In this document: one piece after another, positions 9,599 to 20,080 of the stretch
Layout of the letters: each line of letters begins with the position of its first letter
How positions within the stretch are numbered: position 1 is the stretch's first letter
NCBI RefSeq assembly: GCF_000281045.1
Contig: NW_008246089.1
Location: forward strand, 206,737-270,736
DNA length: 64,000 bases
DNA from: Saprolegnia diclina VS20
Lineage: Eukaryota; Oomycota; Saprolegniomycetes; Saprolegniales; Saprolegniaceae
Direction: 5' to 3'
Program-made: the position numbers and the translations under genes
The notes under the pieces: model-generated
Told to the model about the DNA's origin: nothing
Database searches by the model: none
Seen by the model: only the letters and a program-made list of their open reading frames with translations

Positions 9599-10260
9599 CT
9601 TGATCTTCTTGTCGTTTGGGAATTATCTACCTGCCACTTGTTCATGAACCCGCTTTCTTTGTCTCCTTGGCGACTGACACGTTAATTGCGCAAACCAACG
9701 CGTTTTAGTAAAACATCGCGTCAAAGGCGTTTAACGTACTGCGTTTAAACGAGTCGCTTCGGAATCCCAGTTGCCGGATCGGTGCCGAAATCGTGGGGTT
9801 TCCGAGCCAGCCCACGACGGCTTCGCCTGCACTCTGCGAGCCACCAAGTATACTCTAAGCTTAATAGGTGCTCTAGTATTTTTCTATCATATGCATCGGA
9901 CCCTAGTCCTTATCGTCCTCCAGGTCTCGTAGGTATAAGCCCGGCCTTGCTATCGTCGCACAATGCATCATGGCGTCTGTAGTATAGTGGTCAGTACCTC
10001 AGTACAACGCTTCATGGAGCGCTACATCGACGTCGTTGGTATAGCACCTCATATAAACGCTAGTCGCCAGCTACTATTCGCATATCAGCAGAATATTGCT
10101 GACAAAAGACCCTTTTTCGCGCTGTTTTTCGCGGAACGTTCCGGAATTGAATTAAATTATTAAAATATCCAAATATCTTTTTTGAAATTTCAAACCTTGC
10201 AAATCAGCGACGCGGCAAAGTATAAAGCGTGAGAGGTTCTTCCAAGCCGTATACCGGACG
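9599..10260. other. divergent intergenic region between NUBP1 and LIN9
   Basis: Serves as the shared upstream region of two divergently transcribed genes. It contains the tRNA-like 5' half at 9973 and an AT-rich block near 10120-10200. No protein gene is supported. Confidence 0.45.
9973..10000 (+). other. possible tRNA 5'-half fragment
   Basis: GCGTCTGTAGTATAGTGGTC followed by AGTAC has the look of a tRNA acceptor stem plus D arm with a good A-box (TAGTATAGTGG). No matching anticodon arm, T arm (GGTTCGA) or complementary acceptor strand follows, so this is at most a truncated tRNA relic or a chance match. Confidence 0.3.
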
Positions 10261-12117
10261 ATGGGCTGGACCGACCGCTTGGGGCCGCGCTGGACGCATG
10301 ACGACGTCCGCGCCTTCTTCCACCTCTTCCGCGCGAACATGGAGCTCATGAAGACCAAGCCCGATGAGGCCATCGCGGCCATCGCGAACGAGCTACCGGC
10401 GCGGACGTCCGACATGGTCCGAGCGCTCGTCGCGATGCACAAAGGGTAGGCATCGGCACGCATCGCTCGCAATGCCACGTCGCGTAGGTTCCTCTCGCTG
10501 CCCATGGCCACCGACGAAGGCCTCTACGCGATCCTGACCGACCATTACAACGCGCAGGTCGAGTGGGAGCGCGAGACCGCGATGAAGGCGACGGCGCAAG
10601 CCACAAAGCGCACGCAGCCGCGAAAACCGCTCAAGCGCCGCAGCCTCCGCTCAAGCGAACGCAAGCTCTTTGTCGCTGCGATCGACGAGGCGTTCTTCGA
10701 GCACAGCGAGTTCCAAGACTGTCTTGGCCAAATGAACATGGCGCATGTCCAGCGGGCCAAGCGCACCGAATGGTCGGCGATCCGCCTCTCGATGGGGCAT
10801 CCGCGCCGCTTCAGCGCCACGTTCCTCAACGAAGAACGGCAAAAGCTCTACCGGTACCGCAACGTCGTCCGCTATGCGCAGCGCACCAAGGTAGACACTC
10901 CCGAGGATACGAGGAATCGACGCATGGGCGTAGGAGTTTCCGACCGACATTCGATTCCCGTACAAGATCTACCACCCGCTCGCCATTGGCACCGAAGTGC
11001 GAGGTGCGTCGCCGCTCTTTGTCGCATTGCCAACGAGTTCGCGTCGCATCTAGTGCTGCACCCCAACAAGCTCACGCACCGGCTCTGCGTCGGGCGCGTC
11101 TGCTCCGTCTCGACCATGGACCACTCGTACGAGGTCATTGTGACGTACGCCGACCACAAGGAGATCCTCAACTGCCCCGACACGTCCGTCATGGTACGAC
11201 GACGACGGTCAGAAAGGCGCACATGAATGCGTGTCCTGTAGCTCGTCGAGAGTCCGCAGCCGTCGCTTTTGTACTGGCAGCAGCAACCGCTCAAGGTCGC
11301 CGTGCCGCGCGCCCCGGCCGTCCAAACCCTGCGTGTGTATCCCAAGCCCGAAGAAGGCGTCGATCGAGGAGCGATGCTCTCGGACGCGGGCGTGACCAAG
11401 CGCACGTTTGCTGCGATGCGGGCCGTCACAACGCTGCTGCAGCGCAAGGAAATGTTGCTGAGCGCCCTCGCACGCATGAACGACCGCGCGCTCGTGCTCC
11501 TCGCCGACCCGTCGACCACCTACCCCGCGCTCGTTCATTTTCAGTCGCAGTACGCGTGGGTCATTGTCAACCTCGACACGACCAACGACGTGCTCGCGGC
11601 GGCGCTGCATCGGCTCCAGTCGGTTCAGCACACACCGGTGCGGGCACGACTGTATCAACTTGATACTATTCTTGGGTAGGAATCGCTTTTGATGGAGCCG
11701 CACGGTCTCGAGTCGAGCTTGAACCCGCAGCAAATTGGGTGGGCCCACCAGTTCCTCACGGCCGCCCACGACAAGTCGCGGTCGCTTGTCGCCACGTCCA
11801 TCCAGCGGCTCTCGAAGGACGACCGTGCCATCTCGTCCAAGACCAACGACGTGCTCATGGGCTGCATGGACCTCGTCCTAACACTCCAATGCGCGGCCAA
11901 CAGCGTACGTCATTTGCCATGCTGCGTGAGAAAGAATCTAAGGAGCCTATGCTAGAAGGACGACCGCCAGCTTGCGCCCGTTGTGCTGCACAAGCTGCTC
12001 GACCGCAACTTGGAGCAAATTTTGCCGCGGTCGCAGGCCAATATGAGCTTGTACCACGAGATTTGCCAGTCAGTCGAAGTGCTCAAGAGCGTGCTCATGC
12101 ACCCGCCATCGTCCTAA
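10261..12117 (+). CDS. LIN9: LIN9/Always-early (ALY) DREAM-complex subunit
   Basis: Start ATG 10261. N-terminal SANT-like segment (GPRWTHDDVRAFFHLFRANM ... MVRALVAMHKG) joined over the intron 10446-10487 to FLSLPMATDEGLYAILTDHY, the arrangement of plant ALY proteins. The DIRP region follows: EWSAIRLSMGHPRRFSATFL, then EFPTDIRFPYKIYHPLAIGT from exon 3 at 10934, then LHPNKLTHRLCVGRVCSVST. A helical C-terminus contains ALARMNDRALVLLADPSTTY and DRNLEQILPRSQANMSLYHE. Introns of about 42-52 nt interrupt it at 10446, 10891, about 10999, 11194, 11638 and 11905; all joins keep frame, and the gene ends with TAA at 12115-12117. LIN9 proteins are chromatin-bound core members of the DREAM/MuvB cell-cycle transcription complex. 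It is shorter than animal and plant homologues. Confidence 0.85.
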
Positions 12118-12259
12118 TTGCTCTGCCAATGCTACCTCGTTCTTGATCCTTCTCGACGCTCCTTGCACTGTGCAAGGTGTACGATGAACTGGCACGACCT
12201 CGAGCTGCGTTGTCATTCGGGGTGCTGGTAAAATGTATTGTGTGAAAAAACAACGTGGC

Positions 12260-15200
12260 CTAGAGCCACACGGGCTCGGGATCATTGTGGTGCGGCGTCA
12301 TGTTGACGTCGACTTGGCGCGACTCGGACTTGGTTTTGAAGAGCATTGGCGAGCTGCCCATCATCGGGATGGGCTTGAGCGCTTGGTTGCTCGCAAAGAG
12401 CGCCATGACCTGGTACGCGTTCTGCGCGTCGCGCGGGTGGTGGCTCGCGACCACGTCGTCGTCGTCATCGACGTCCGTGTCGGCAAACATGATGATCTGG
12501 CGGCACTTTTGCTCAAACCGGCGCTGGTATGTCTCTGGCTCGATCGCCGAAATGCCCGCGGGGTCGCTGCGCTTGAGCTACAGCAGCAGTGACCTCCACA
12601 TCTCTCGATATACGTAAGTCGACATACCCAGGTCTTCATGAAGCGCTCGAGCTTCTTGTCAAAGTTCCACGTCTGCAAAATGTCAATGATACCGAGGCAG
12701 TAGTACCCCGGGCCCGTGATCGTGTCGCACACGTGCAGCGACGAGCTATTGTCTAATCCCACACAAAAGTTCAATGTTTCAGTGTATCAGGACGACGCAC
12801 GTACCGTTGCCATTGGACGCGGCGGCCACATCGACCTTGTACTCGACGTCGACGACGCCGATCAAGAGCGAGTAGTCCATGATGCCAAGCGAGCACAGAA
12901 ACAGCGAGTCGGCTTGGAGCTGGCGAAAGAGTGCTCGACCTAGATGTTTGTTCATCAGCATGGGTCGCTGAATAGAGTGAAGAGGTATTGTACCTGGCGC
13001 GCGACCAATGCGAAGGCGCGTGCGCAGATCGTCGTCCTTGAGCACAACGTTGGGCTCATGCGGCCCGGCCATGTTGGGGCACGACTACCGAGCGATGCGG
13101 TTGGTTTGAGAGGCGATCGTATGGAAGGTTTCCGTACCTGCTTTTTGGCGACGATCGACGTGTAGTAAAACTGCATCGAGCAGTACCGGCACTTGACCTT
13201 GGTGCCTTCGCGCGGGTTTTGGTAGCTGCGGTTGACCCAGCTGCCTTTGATGTCGAAGCGGTGGTGGATCTCTTGGCCCGACGACGCAAAGAGGTTCTCC
13301 ATCACGACAAAGTAAAAGTCGTTGCCATACAGCGTGATCCGAAAGCAGCCATAGAAGCGCGTGAGCACGCTCTTCTCCTCCGACTTGAGGTACTCGACGT
13401 ACTCGGGTGCGATCTTGATGAGGAACCGCGCCTCGGCTTTGACCATACTCTTGACAATGAAGCGCATGTCTTTGCTAAAGAAGAGGAACGCGCCGCTCGC
13501 GCCTTCGCTGATGCTCGGCTTGGTCGCTTCCTCGAACGACTTGACAAAGTCTTCGGTCGTGACGTCAAAGTGCCCTCGAAGTGCCGCAAAGGTGCTCTAA
13601 TATCAAACATTGAGCCATGCCATTGGCACAGACGACAGTTTTACCGGGCGGTACGAGGTAAACTTGACATGCGACAGGGTCTGGCGGCGCGCCTTGCGCT
13701 CGTCCGGCGACTGAATGTGGTTCTTCGTCGTTGAGGCTTGGAGCGCGTTGGCCACGATCGTGAGCCGGAGGTCCGTCGACGGATCATCGATGCTGCCCTG
13801 CGCGGTCGGGCGCCGCGACGGCAACTTGTGCTCGAGGTCGGCCTCTTCGATCGCACGGGTCATGCCCTTGACCGTGTACTCGAGCAAGTCTTGCTGGAGC
13901 GACGTGTTGAGCTGCGCGCTCACGTTGATGTCGATCGACGCCTGCGAGAACTGGAGCCACGTAGGCAAAATCTTTTCGGCGGGGTTGATCATAAACCACA
14001 GGAAATACCTACGCTCATGGTGCATGACCGAGAAGATAGCGTGATTACGACGTACGTGACGATGCCACGGCCCGCGACGACGTAGCAGTAGAGCTTGAAG
14101 AGCGACGACGGGCGGAGGTCCTTCACTGGCGCGTTTGCACTGAACGAGACGGCGTAGACCGTAAAGGTAACCGTCCAGTAGACCGTCCAGCTAATGATAC
14201 TGAGCGCGCCGTCACGGAGCATGCCTAGTCACACTATCATGTACAGATAATGTCGTCATGACAATCTACTCGACCTTTGCGCGTTTCCATGGTCTTGGAG
14301 ATGCCATGGCGCAGCCGCTTGAGCCCCATAAAGAGCACGTAAAACGCAAAGAGGTAAAAGACGACCATCCAGATGAAGAACGACGACCACGTCGAGAAGT
14401 TGAACTGGAAGAACGAGTTGGTGGCGGGATCATAGTCCTTTTCAAATCTAGTTCATCGATGGTATGACAGATTGCGCGGAAGAGGACGTACGTACCGCTT
14501 GGCTCTTGTCCAGCAAAATTTGCCCTCGGCGATGCCATAGAGGCGTTCGGGGAAGAACGACATGAAGCACTAGTATCGATGCATGAGCAAACGTCGCAAG
14601 ATGCGAAGATACCGAAAGCACGATGGCGAACGAGTAGACGCCGATGATGTACCGACGGCGGTTGTGTTTGACGCTTCCAAATGGGTTGTTGAGCGAGAGC
14701 ATGAGGTCGAGCGCGAGCATGAAGAACCAGGCGTCGGCCGCGATGAAGAGGAACTCGGTCACGCCCGAGAGGTACTGGCACGACTGCGGCGTCGAGACGT
14801 CGTAAAAGTCCCAGTAGATCCACAGCGGGTCGAGGAGGAAGCGCAGCGAGAGGAGCAAGTCCATGACCGCGCGGTAGTACAAGAGCGGGTTCGGATGGCG
14901 CTGGAACGAGTGCACGCCGTGGAACGTGATGATCACGACGCTGTTGGTGAGGAACGTCTGCGCTGCGCCCATGACGAGGCCCGGGTTGATCTCGTGCCTA
15001 GCGCTACATGAGCCATGGAAGCAAGGAGAGGATCGATGTACCCTTCGAACGTCACAACCGAGAAGGCGACGATAATGGTGGCCAGGGTCACGAGAAAGCC
15101 GTACATGGCGACGACGAGGCCCGACCGCGTGAGGCCGCGCAGGTTGAAGCCCTCGGCGAGGACCGATCGCAATGACGTGATGTTGCCGCGGCTGCTCTCT

Positions 15201-15400
15201 TCCTCCATGACCGTGAGCTCAAAGGACTGGCACACCTCGGCGTCATGCAGCACGTCGACCTCGACGGGGCGGCCGAAGAAGCTCATGCGCCGAGAGCTCG
15301 ACGAGTGGCTGGCCTTGGAGTCACGGCTCTGGGACCGCTTCGTCGACGTCGTCGAGTCCGAGGGCCCGCGGAGGCTGCTTGGCGGCCCGTCGGGTTCCAT
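12260..15400 (-). CDS. GPCR-PIPK: multi-pass membrane protein fused to phosphatidylinositol phosphate kinase
   Basis: Start ATG 15400 (MEPDGPPSSLRGPSDSTTST). A Ser-rich cytosolic leader precedes a first membrane segment (SGLVVAMYGFLVTLATIIVA). Further segments follow across introns, including LTNSVVIITFHGV, FLFIAADAWFFMLALDLML, IIGVYSFAIVLSVS, SFFIWMVVFYLFAFYVLFM and IISWTVYWTVTFTVYAV. The kinase half begins at KFTSYRP, with glycine loop and catalytic lysine SEGASGAFLFFSKD...FIVKSM, then FDIKGSWVNR, GIMDYSLLIG and GIIDILQTWNFDKKLERFMK. It ends DPEPVWL at 12260. Many introns of about 45-60 nt. This matches the oomycete/Dictyostelium GPCR-bigram class thought to couple a receptor directly to phosphoinositide signalling. 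An in-frame upstream ATG at 15496 would add a hydrophobic leader; I prefer 15400. The number of membrane helices is not certain. Confidence 0.88.
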
Positions 15401-15573
15401 GGCAAGTCGAACAATAAAAAGTGGCCGCCAGCTGCTCCATACAAAAATCAAGACAAAAGATACAAACCCACAACACTCGGATCCAAAATTCAGCAAATTG
15501 ATTCGAATCCCAAGCGAAGGACTGAGGACTCCATGGAGGCTCCGATCGAGTACTAGTCGTAGCGTACGATCTC

Positions 15574-16050
15574 ATGCCAGAGAGCCATGCCAGAGCCATT
15601 CATATGGTCGAACATGACCGACAAGCTTTACAACCCGCTGCAACGACTATCATTCAACTCCTCCGCCTTGCTCTACAGTACTTGCAGCAGCAGCCTATCA
15701 AAGCTTCGACGTCCACACACATTGCAGTGCGACCGCAAAAAACCGGCAAGTCCTCCAACAACGACGCTGCCTGGAAGCAAGAGGAGCTCATCGTGGCAAC
15801 GGCAAAGTGGATCCGTGCCATGAAATTGGCGCGAAAAGTCCTCGAGCTTTTAACTCTTGCCGTCTTGGCAAGCCCAGCCTCCTACTTTAATGTAAACGTT
15901 CATCCAGTACTAGAGCCAGGACAATTACGGGCTCGCGACTACAACACGACACTGGCAACCATCAACGACCGAGGACGTGGGCTCTCTTTAACCAGTTCTA
16001 GTACAAGGAAAGATCATCGATCATTAGTGTATTTTGGCGGTACTAGTTAA
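15574..16050 (+). CDS. unassigned open frame, 158 residues
   Basis: An uninterrupted frame starting MPESHARAIHMVEHD and containing a possible helical segment (IRAMKLARKVLELLTLAVLA). No domain is recognised, and codon use is weaker than in neighbouring genes. It lies in a short divergent intergenic region, so it may be chance or a 5' leader. Confidence 0.2.
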   Translation: MPESHARAIHMVEHDRQALQPAATTIIQLLRLALQYLQQQPIKASTSTHIAVRPQKTGKSSNNDAAWKQEELIVATAKWIRAMKLARKVLELLTLAVLASPASYFNVNVHPVLEPGQLRARDYNTTLATINDRGRGLSLTSSSTRKDHRSLVYFGGTS

Positions 16051-16229
16051 GGTACCCGTCGACAAGGTCATTGCATCTATGGCAGTACGCGATGCATGCT
16101 TTTTGGTTACGACAAGAACACAGCCACCATGCCTCACCGCGCCATCGCTCCAAGGTGTCTCGAGGCGGCGCTCTCCGGATACAAGTGTCTTATCCGACAT
16201 GATGTTCTTGTAACAAGGTTTGACAGCTG

Positions 16230-16256
16230 ATTGGTGGAAAGTCGATGGTAAATTGG
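16230..16256 (+). promoter_or_regulatory. ATTGG (inverted CCAAT) pair upstream of RPS2
   Basis: ATTGG occurs at 16230-16234 and 16252-16256, about 80-105 bases before the RPS2 start. Paired CCAAT-type boxes recur before several genes in this window and suggest NF-Y-like control. This is inference from sequence only. Confidence 0.4.
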
Positions 16257-16336
16257 CTGGTGCAAACTACCTTGGCGGAAATCGCAGCGGGAGATGGAAA
16301 TCACTTTGAATTTTATCGTCCAAATCAAGTAAAAAG

Positions 16337-17119
16337 ATGGCTGACGCTGCTCCCCAACAACGTGGTGGTTTTGGCCGTGGTCGCGGTGGTCCCCGTGGCC
16401 GCGGTGGTCCCCGTGGCCGTGGCCGCGGTCGCCGTGACGAAGGCAAGGAGGGCTGGACCCCCGTGACGAAGCTCGGCCGCCTCGTCAAGGAGGGCAAGAT
16501 CGAATCGCTCGAGCAGATCTTCCTCTACTCGCTCACGGTCAAGGAGTCGGAGATTGTCGACTACTTCCTCAAGGACCGCCTGAAGGACGAAGTCATGAAG
16601 ATCATGCCCGTCCAGAAGCAGACGACGGCCGGCCAGCGCACGCGCTTCAAGGCCTTCGTCGCCGTCGGTGACCACGCCGGCCACATCGGCCTCGGCGTCA
16701 AGTGCGCCAAGGAAGTCGCCACCGCCATCCGTGGTGCCATTGTCCAGGCCAAGATGTCGCTCGTCCCGGTCCGCCGTGGCTACTGGGGCAACATGTCGGG
16801 TCTCCCGCACACGGTCTGCAACAAGGTCACGGGCAAGTGCGGTTCGGTCCGCGTCCGCCTCATTCCGGCCCCCCGTGGTACGGGCTTGTGCGCGGCCCCG
16901 GCCCCGAAGAAGCTCCTCGGCATGGCTGGTATCGAAGATTGCTACACGTCGGCGCGCGGCCACACCCGTACGCTCGGTAACTTCGTCAAGGCCACGTACT
17001 ACGCTCTCCGCAACACGTACTCGTACTTGACGCCCGACCTCTGGGTCGAGAACAAGTTCGGCAAGACCCCCTACCAGGAGCACGCCGACTTCCTCTCGAA
17101 GGTCATTGCCAAGAAGTAA
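16337..17119 (+). CDS. RPS2: 40S ribosomal protein S2 (uS5)
   Basis: Intronless gene of 260 residues. The N-terminus is an RGG/GRG-rich tail ([20 protein letters not shown]), typical of eukaryotic S2 and a likely arginine methylation site. It is followed by [60 protein letters not shown], the S5 signature around AAIRGAI-type [20 protein letters not shown], and [20 protein letters not shown]. It ends LSKVIAKK. Length and all core motifs match the family. Codon use is strongly biased to C-ending codons, as expected of a highly expressed gene. Product acts in the small ribosomal subunit near the decoding/mRNA-entry region. Confidence 0.97.
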   Translation: MADAAPQQRGGFGRGRGGPRGRGGPRGRGRGRRDEGKEGWTPVTKLGRLVKEGKIESLEQIFLYSLTVKESEIVDYFLKDRLKDEVMKIMPVQKQTTAGQRTRFKAFVAVGDHAGHIGLGVKCAKEVATAIRGAIVQAKMSLVPVRRGYWGNMSGLPHTVCNKVTGKCGSVRVRLIPAPRGTGLCAAPAPKKLLGMAGIEDCYTSARGHTRTLGNFVKATYYALRNTYSYLTPDLWVENKFGKTPYQEHADFLSKVIAKK

Positions 17120-18280
17120 ATCTTGACAAGATTCAAGGATTGACGGGGGAGAGCGCACGGACGAGCGCTACGGTGCGTAGGTGTCGACCCCCGCCATCGA
17201 CGACTTGTAGAGAAGAGAAGCAGAATGGGAAAGCTAGTTTGGCTGCAGTTGCGTAGGTGGCGACCCACTCTGTAACTCTAATTTATCGAGCTGTTGATGC
17301 ACAACCTGGCGTTCAATGTCCAGTCTAAACCAGCGACTTCAGCAGTGCCCTTGCACCGCTGTTTAGCGATGTTTCCCGCTAATAACGGCAGATCGTCCGA
17401 GCAACGCTGAGAGAAATGCAGTACAGTAGCCTTTTTGGCCGTGCGACTGATGGTGGTCCTTCCTCATGAGCAACGTCGCGACAACGACCCACTGGATCAG
17501 TCGCTGCAAGGTTGGGCGGTTGTCATTTCCACCAAGCCAGAAACGGGGCACCAAGCGGCTTCACAATGTCTAGTCGGCCTTAAACTGTCAATCAGTGTGA
17601 TCGAAACCTCGCACGGAGCGAGCTATCACAGAATCCCGCGAAAGCTTGGTCCCAATTTCCGCAGGACACAGCAAGACAACGCGCTGCGACGTCTTGATCA
17701 TCAAGATCAACAACCTCGTGTACGTTAGCGCCGTCGCTAGCGTCTAGTGAATCGTCGACATCTTTCATCGGAGAGACCACCCAGCGCTCGGGGTTGCCGT
17801 GCATGAGGTCGTCCTTGGCTTCCGCAGCGAAATACGCAAGCCGAGTGTCCTCACATGGGGCCATTACCGAATGACGGTGCACACGCCGAGTAACCAGCCG
17901 ATTCGGGCAGGGCCCAGTGTGAGGCTGTTGGAGGCAGACGCGTATTGTAGCGGAGACGGCCATGGGATGATGCAAGTTGCACCGTCGACCTTGCGTCCGT
18001 CGTCCCTCGAGCCCTCGAAGCCGCGACAGCCCTGTAGGTGCATGCGGGCGACGGTGCCGTGTCCATCGACGTACCACGCTGTAGTCTCCCATGCACCACT
18101 TTAGCATCGATCATCGCCCGAGTACACTCTGCGCTTGTTGTTGCCAAATGTGCTGTACATTGCGCTTCGTGATCGGGACTAGAATCTGGAGAGCTAGTAC
18201 ATCCCAGAGATTACAATGGAGACCAAGGCAGTCGACCTCGAGATAATATTAGGACACAAACACAGTAATCTATCTACAAA
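17120..18280. other. gene-poor stretch with possible decayed coding relic
   Basis: Between RPS2 and the NicO gene. Apart from the weak minus-strand relic at 17592-18107, nothing is supported. Confidence 0.35.
17592..18107 (-). pseudogene. possible decayed protein-coding remnant
   Basis: On the minus strand two protein-like stretches appear in different frames: WYVDGHGTVARMHLQGCRGF near 18090-18030, and ERWVVSPMKDVDDSLDASDG near 17800-17740. They are separated by stops and frame changes. The composition looks like former coding sequence, but I cannot name a family. It could equally be chance. Confidence 0.22.
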
Positions 18281-19369
18281 TTAGGCGCCAAAAAAGTCCT
18301 GAAGCTTGCCGGTTGCGACGAGGACGATCCAGAGAATGCCCACGAGCACCGAAAGCATCGACGAAAACACCGCAATCCCATATGCAATTCGGGCCGACCG
18401 CCGACTACAGGCGTACTTGAATGAGAAAGAAAGCTGGAAGCACTGAAATCGTACCCGAGCTGCGCAGTGGCTTCGCCGTAAAAGGCGGCAAAGAGGCCCA
18501 TGATGAGGATCGATGTGACGCAAAATGACCCGAGGTACGCGATCGACTTGGTCCAGTTGTGGAGGCCGACCGCGGGCAGGACGCCGAGGATGCCGCCGGG
18601 ACCTGCGATGCCATGGACGATGCCGACGCAGAGCGCGGTCGCCTGCAAAGAATTTAGTCGCCACGTTGGGAGACAAGGACATTTTATTTACCTTTTGCGT
18701 CGCGGGGTTGTCCATGTTGATGGTGGGCAGGCACGACCGGCGGCCGCAGACTGGCGCCGGACTGTGCACGAGCGCGCTCTTCTCTTCAAGCTGCGCCTCG
18801 AGCGCACCTTCGATCTCGTCCAAGTCGAGCTCTTCCATCTCGTCGTCAATGTCGGGCACGGTCGGGGACCCGGTGCTGGACGCGATCGTGGCTTCGTCTT
18901 CGGACGTCGTCCCGATCGGCGCCAAGTGGACCTCCTTGAGATCGACCTCCGAGTCGCTCGACGAGTCGGCGTCAGGGCACTTTTCGTACGACCGCTTCTT
19001 GGCCGAATTCGTGTTGCTCGTGTCGAGCTCGGCGAGCGTCGCGTGGTACTTTTTGTGGCCGCTGAAGAGCCCGTAGCCGCCCAGCGCGACCATGAAGACG
19101 CCAACAATGACGTCCGTCACGATCGTGAGCTTATCCAAGTTGAGCTTGCCATCGAGGAGGATGAAGAAGACAGCCATGAGGATGAGCCCGATCGAGTGGC
19201 CCATGCCCCAGCGCATGCCGAGGGCGAAGGACCGCCAGGACGAGCCTGCGCTCAGCGTCGCGAGCGCGCTGAGGTGGTCGGGCCCCGTCATGACGTGGAT
19301 GACGCCGAAGAGGACGCCGGTGCCAATGAGGCCGGCCACGGATGCGTCTTCGAGCCCATGGGGTGTCAT
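18281..19369 (-). CDS. NicO-family (nickel/cobalt) membrane transporter
   Basis: Start ATG 19369. The first membrane block carries the family signature GVIHVMTGPDHLSALATLSA (H-x5-DH metal-binding helix), followed by RWGMGHSIGLILMAVFFILL and DVIVGVFMVALGGYGLF. A long acidic, Ser-rich cytosolic loop (about residues 115-215, including DDEMEELDLDEIEGALEAQL) leads to the first intron, which ends near 18645. The second half repeats the signature as CVGIVHGIAGPGGILGVLPA. A second intron lies near 18410-18465, and the gene ends ILWIVLVATGKLQDFFGA at 18281. Similar eukaryotic proteins are annotated as HupE/UreJ or UreH-like. Substrate cannot be told from sequence. Confidence 0.8.
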   Translation of the reverse strand: MTPHGLEDASVAGLIGTGVLFGVIHVMTGPDHLSALATLSAGSSWRSFALGMRWGMGHSIGLILMAVFFILLDGKLNLDKLTIVTDVIVGVFMVALGGYGLFSGHKKYHATLAELDTSNTNSAKKRSYEKCPDADSSSDSEVDLKEVHLAPIGTTSEDEATIASSTGSPTVPDIDDEMEELDLDEIEGALEAQLEEKSALVHSPAPVCGRRSCLPTINMDNPATQKVNKMSLSPNVATKFFAGDRALRRHRPWHRRSRRHPRRPARGRPPQLDQVDRVPRVILRHIDPHHGPLCRLLRRSHCAARVRFQCFQLSFSFKYACSRRSARIAYGIAVFSSMLSVLVGILWIVLVATGKLQDFFGA

Positions 19370-19515
19370 GCTCGGGAAGTATTTATATCTGTCACTAGGC
19401 CTCGGGGAAAAGCCTAATTAGGACTCATACAAATGCCAACTACATGAATGAGATTCGGTCGAAATAACCGATTTCAAGCTGCCGCGCGAACTGGCAATCT
19501 GAGTTTGCCGTTCGC

Positions 19516-19526
19516 ATTGGACCAAT
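19516..19526 (-). promoter_or_regulatory. back-to-back ATTGG/CCAAT before the NicO gene
   Basis: ATTGGACCAAT at 19516-19526 is an 11-base palindrome (CCAAT box on both strands), about 150 bases upstream of the NicO start codon. Confidence 0.4.
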
Positions 19527-19926
19527 CAGAGCGTCGCATTTGGAAAGATCCGAATCGAACACCACCTGCTTCGTCGACGCCGCAGTTCCTAGGGCGCTGC
19601 AAGAATGCAATGCCATCTCGAATGACGACGAGAAGAAAGAGAAATGAAAATGGTTTTCAGCGCCAAGGGCCATGGTACTACTGGTACTACGGGTCTCTCA
19701 AACCGGCCATGCAGTCGCTGCGGTAGAGAACTTGGGCCATGTGGCTGTGGCGCTAATGTTACGTGTACATCCTCACGGCTCACTCGTTCTCGTGGGGTGT
19801 ACAATTGCAAATGCGATCGTCGGTTTCCAACTTCCCGCAGTCTACTGGGGCTCAACACTTGTCATCGCATCGAGCAACCACGGCAAGGATGCAGTCAAGA
19901 TGCGCACGAAATCTTTAGCTTTTAAA

Positions 19927-19998
19927 CCAATCCGATGGCGCATCGCTGCGCCAATCAGCGTGCCGAGATCTTTTGAAAAGCCACGCATTTTGGCCAAT
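19927..19998 (+). promoter_or_regulatory. cluster of three CCAAT boxes upstream of SNRPB
   Basis: CCAAT occurs at 19927-19931, 19951-19955 and 19994-19998, roughly 85-155 bases before the ATG at 20081. Spacing and orientation fit an NF-Y-type promoter, by inference. Confidence 0.45.
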
Positions 19999-20080
19999 GG
20001 CAACCGGCCTCCTTCCACACCGTACAAACCAAATCGGTGGCGAGTAGTATTCACGGGTCCTTGCGACGCCTCCTTCGACC

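Larger units (their letters stand above)
15401..16336. other. divergent upstream region of GPCR-PIPK and RPS2
   Basis: Contains one unassigned open frame (15574-16050), the presumed promoter of the GPCR-PIPK on the left, and ATTGG boxes before RPS2 on the right. Confidence 0.4.
19370..20080. other. divergent intergenic region between NicO and SNRPB
   Basis: Contains an ATTGG/CCAAT pair at 19516-19526, about 150 bases upstream of the NicO start, and three CCAAT boxes before SNRPB. Long open frames here have weak coding character. Confidence 0.45.

Noticed and set aside
8694..9647. Plus-strand 317-residue frame over NUBP1
   Set aside because: Antisense of NUBP1, whose Fe-S and P-loop motifs are clear.
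16325..17158. Minus-strand 277-residue frame opposite RPS2
   Set aside because: RPS2 on the plus strand is unmistakable; this is its shadow.
18500..19417. Plus-strand 305-residue frame
   Set aside because: Antisense of the NicO gene; Arg/Glu-rich without domain.
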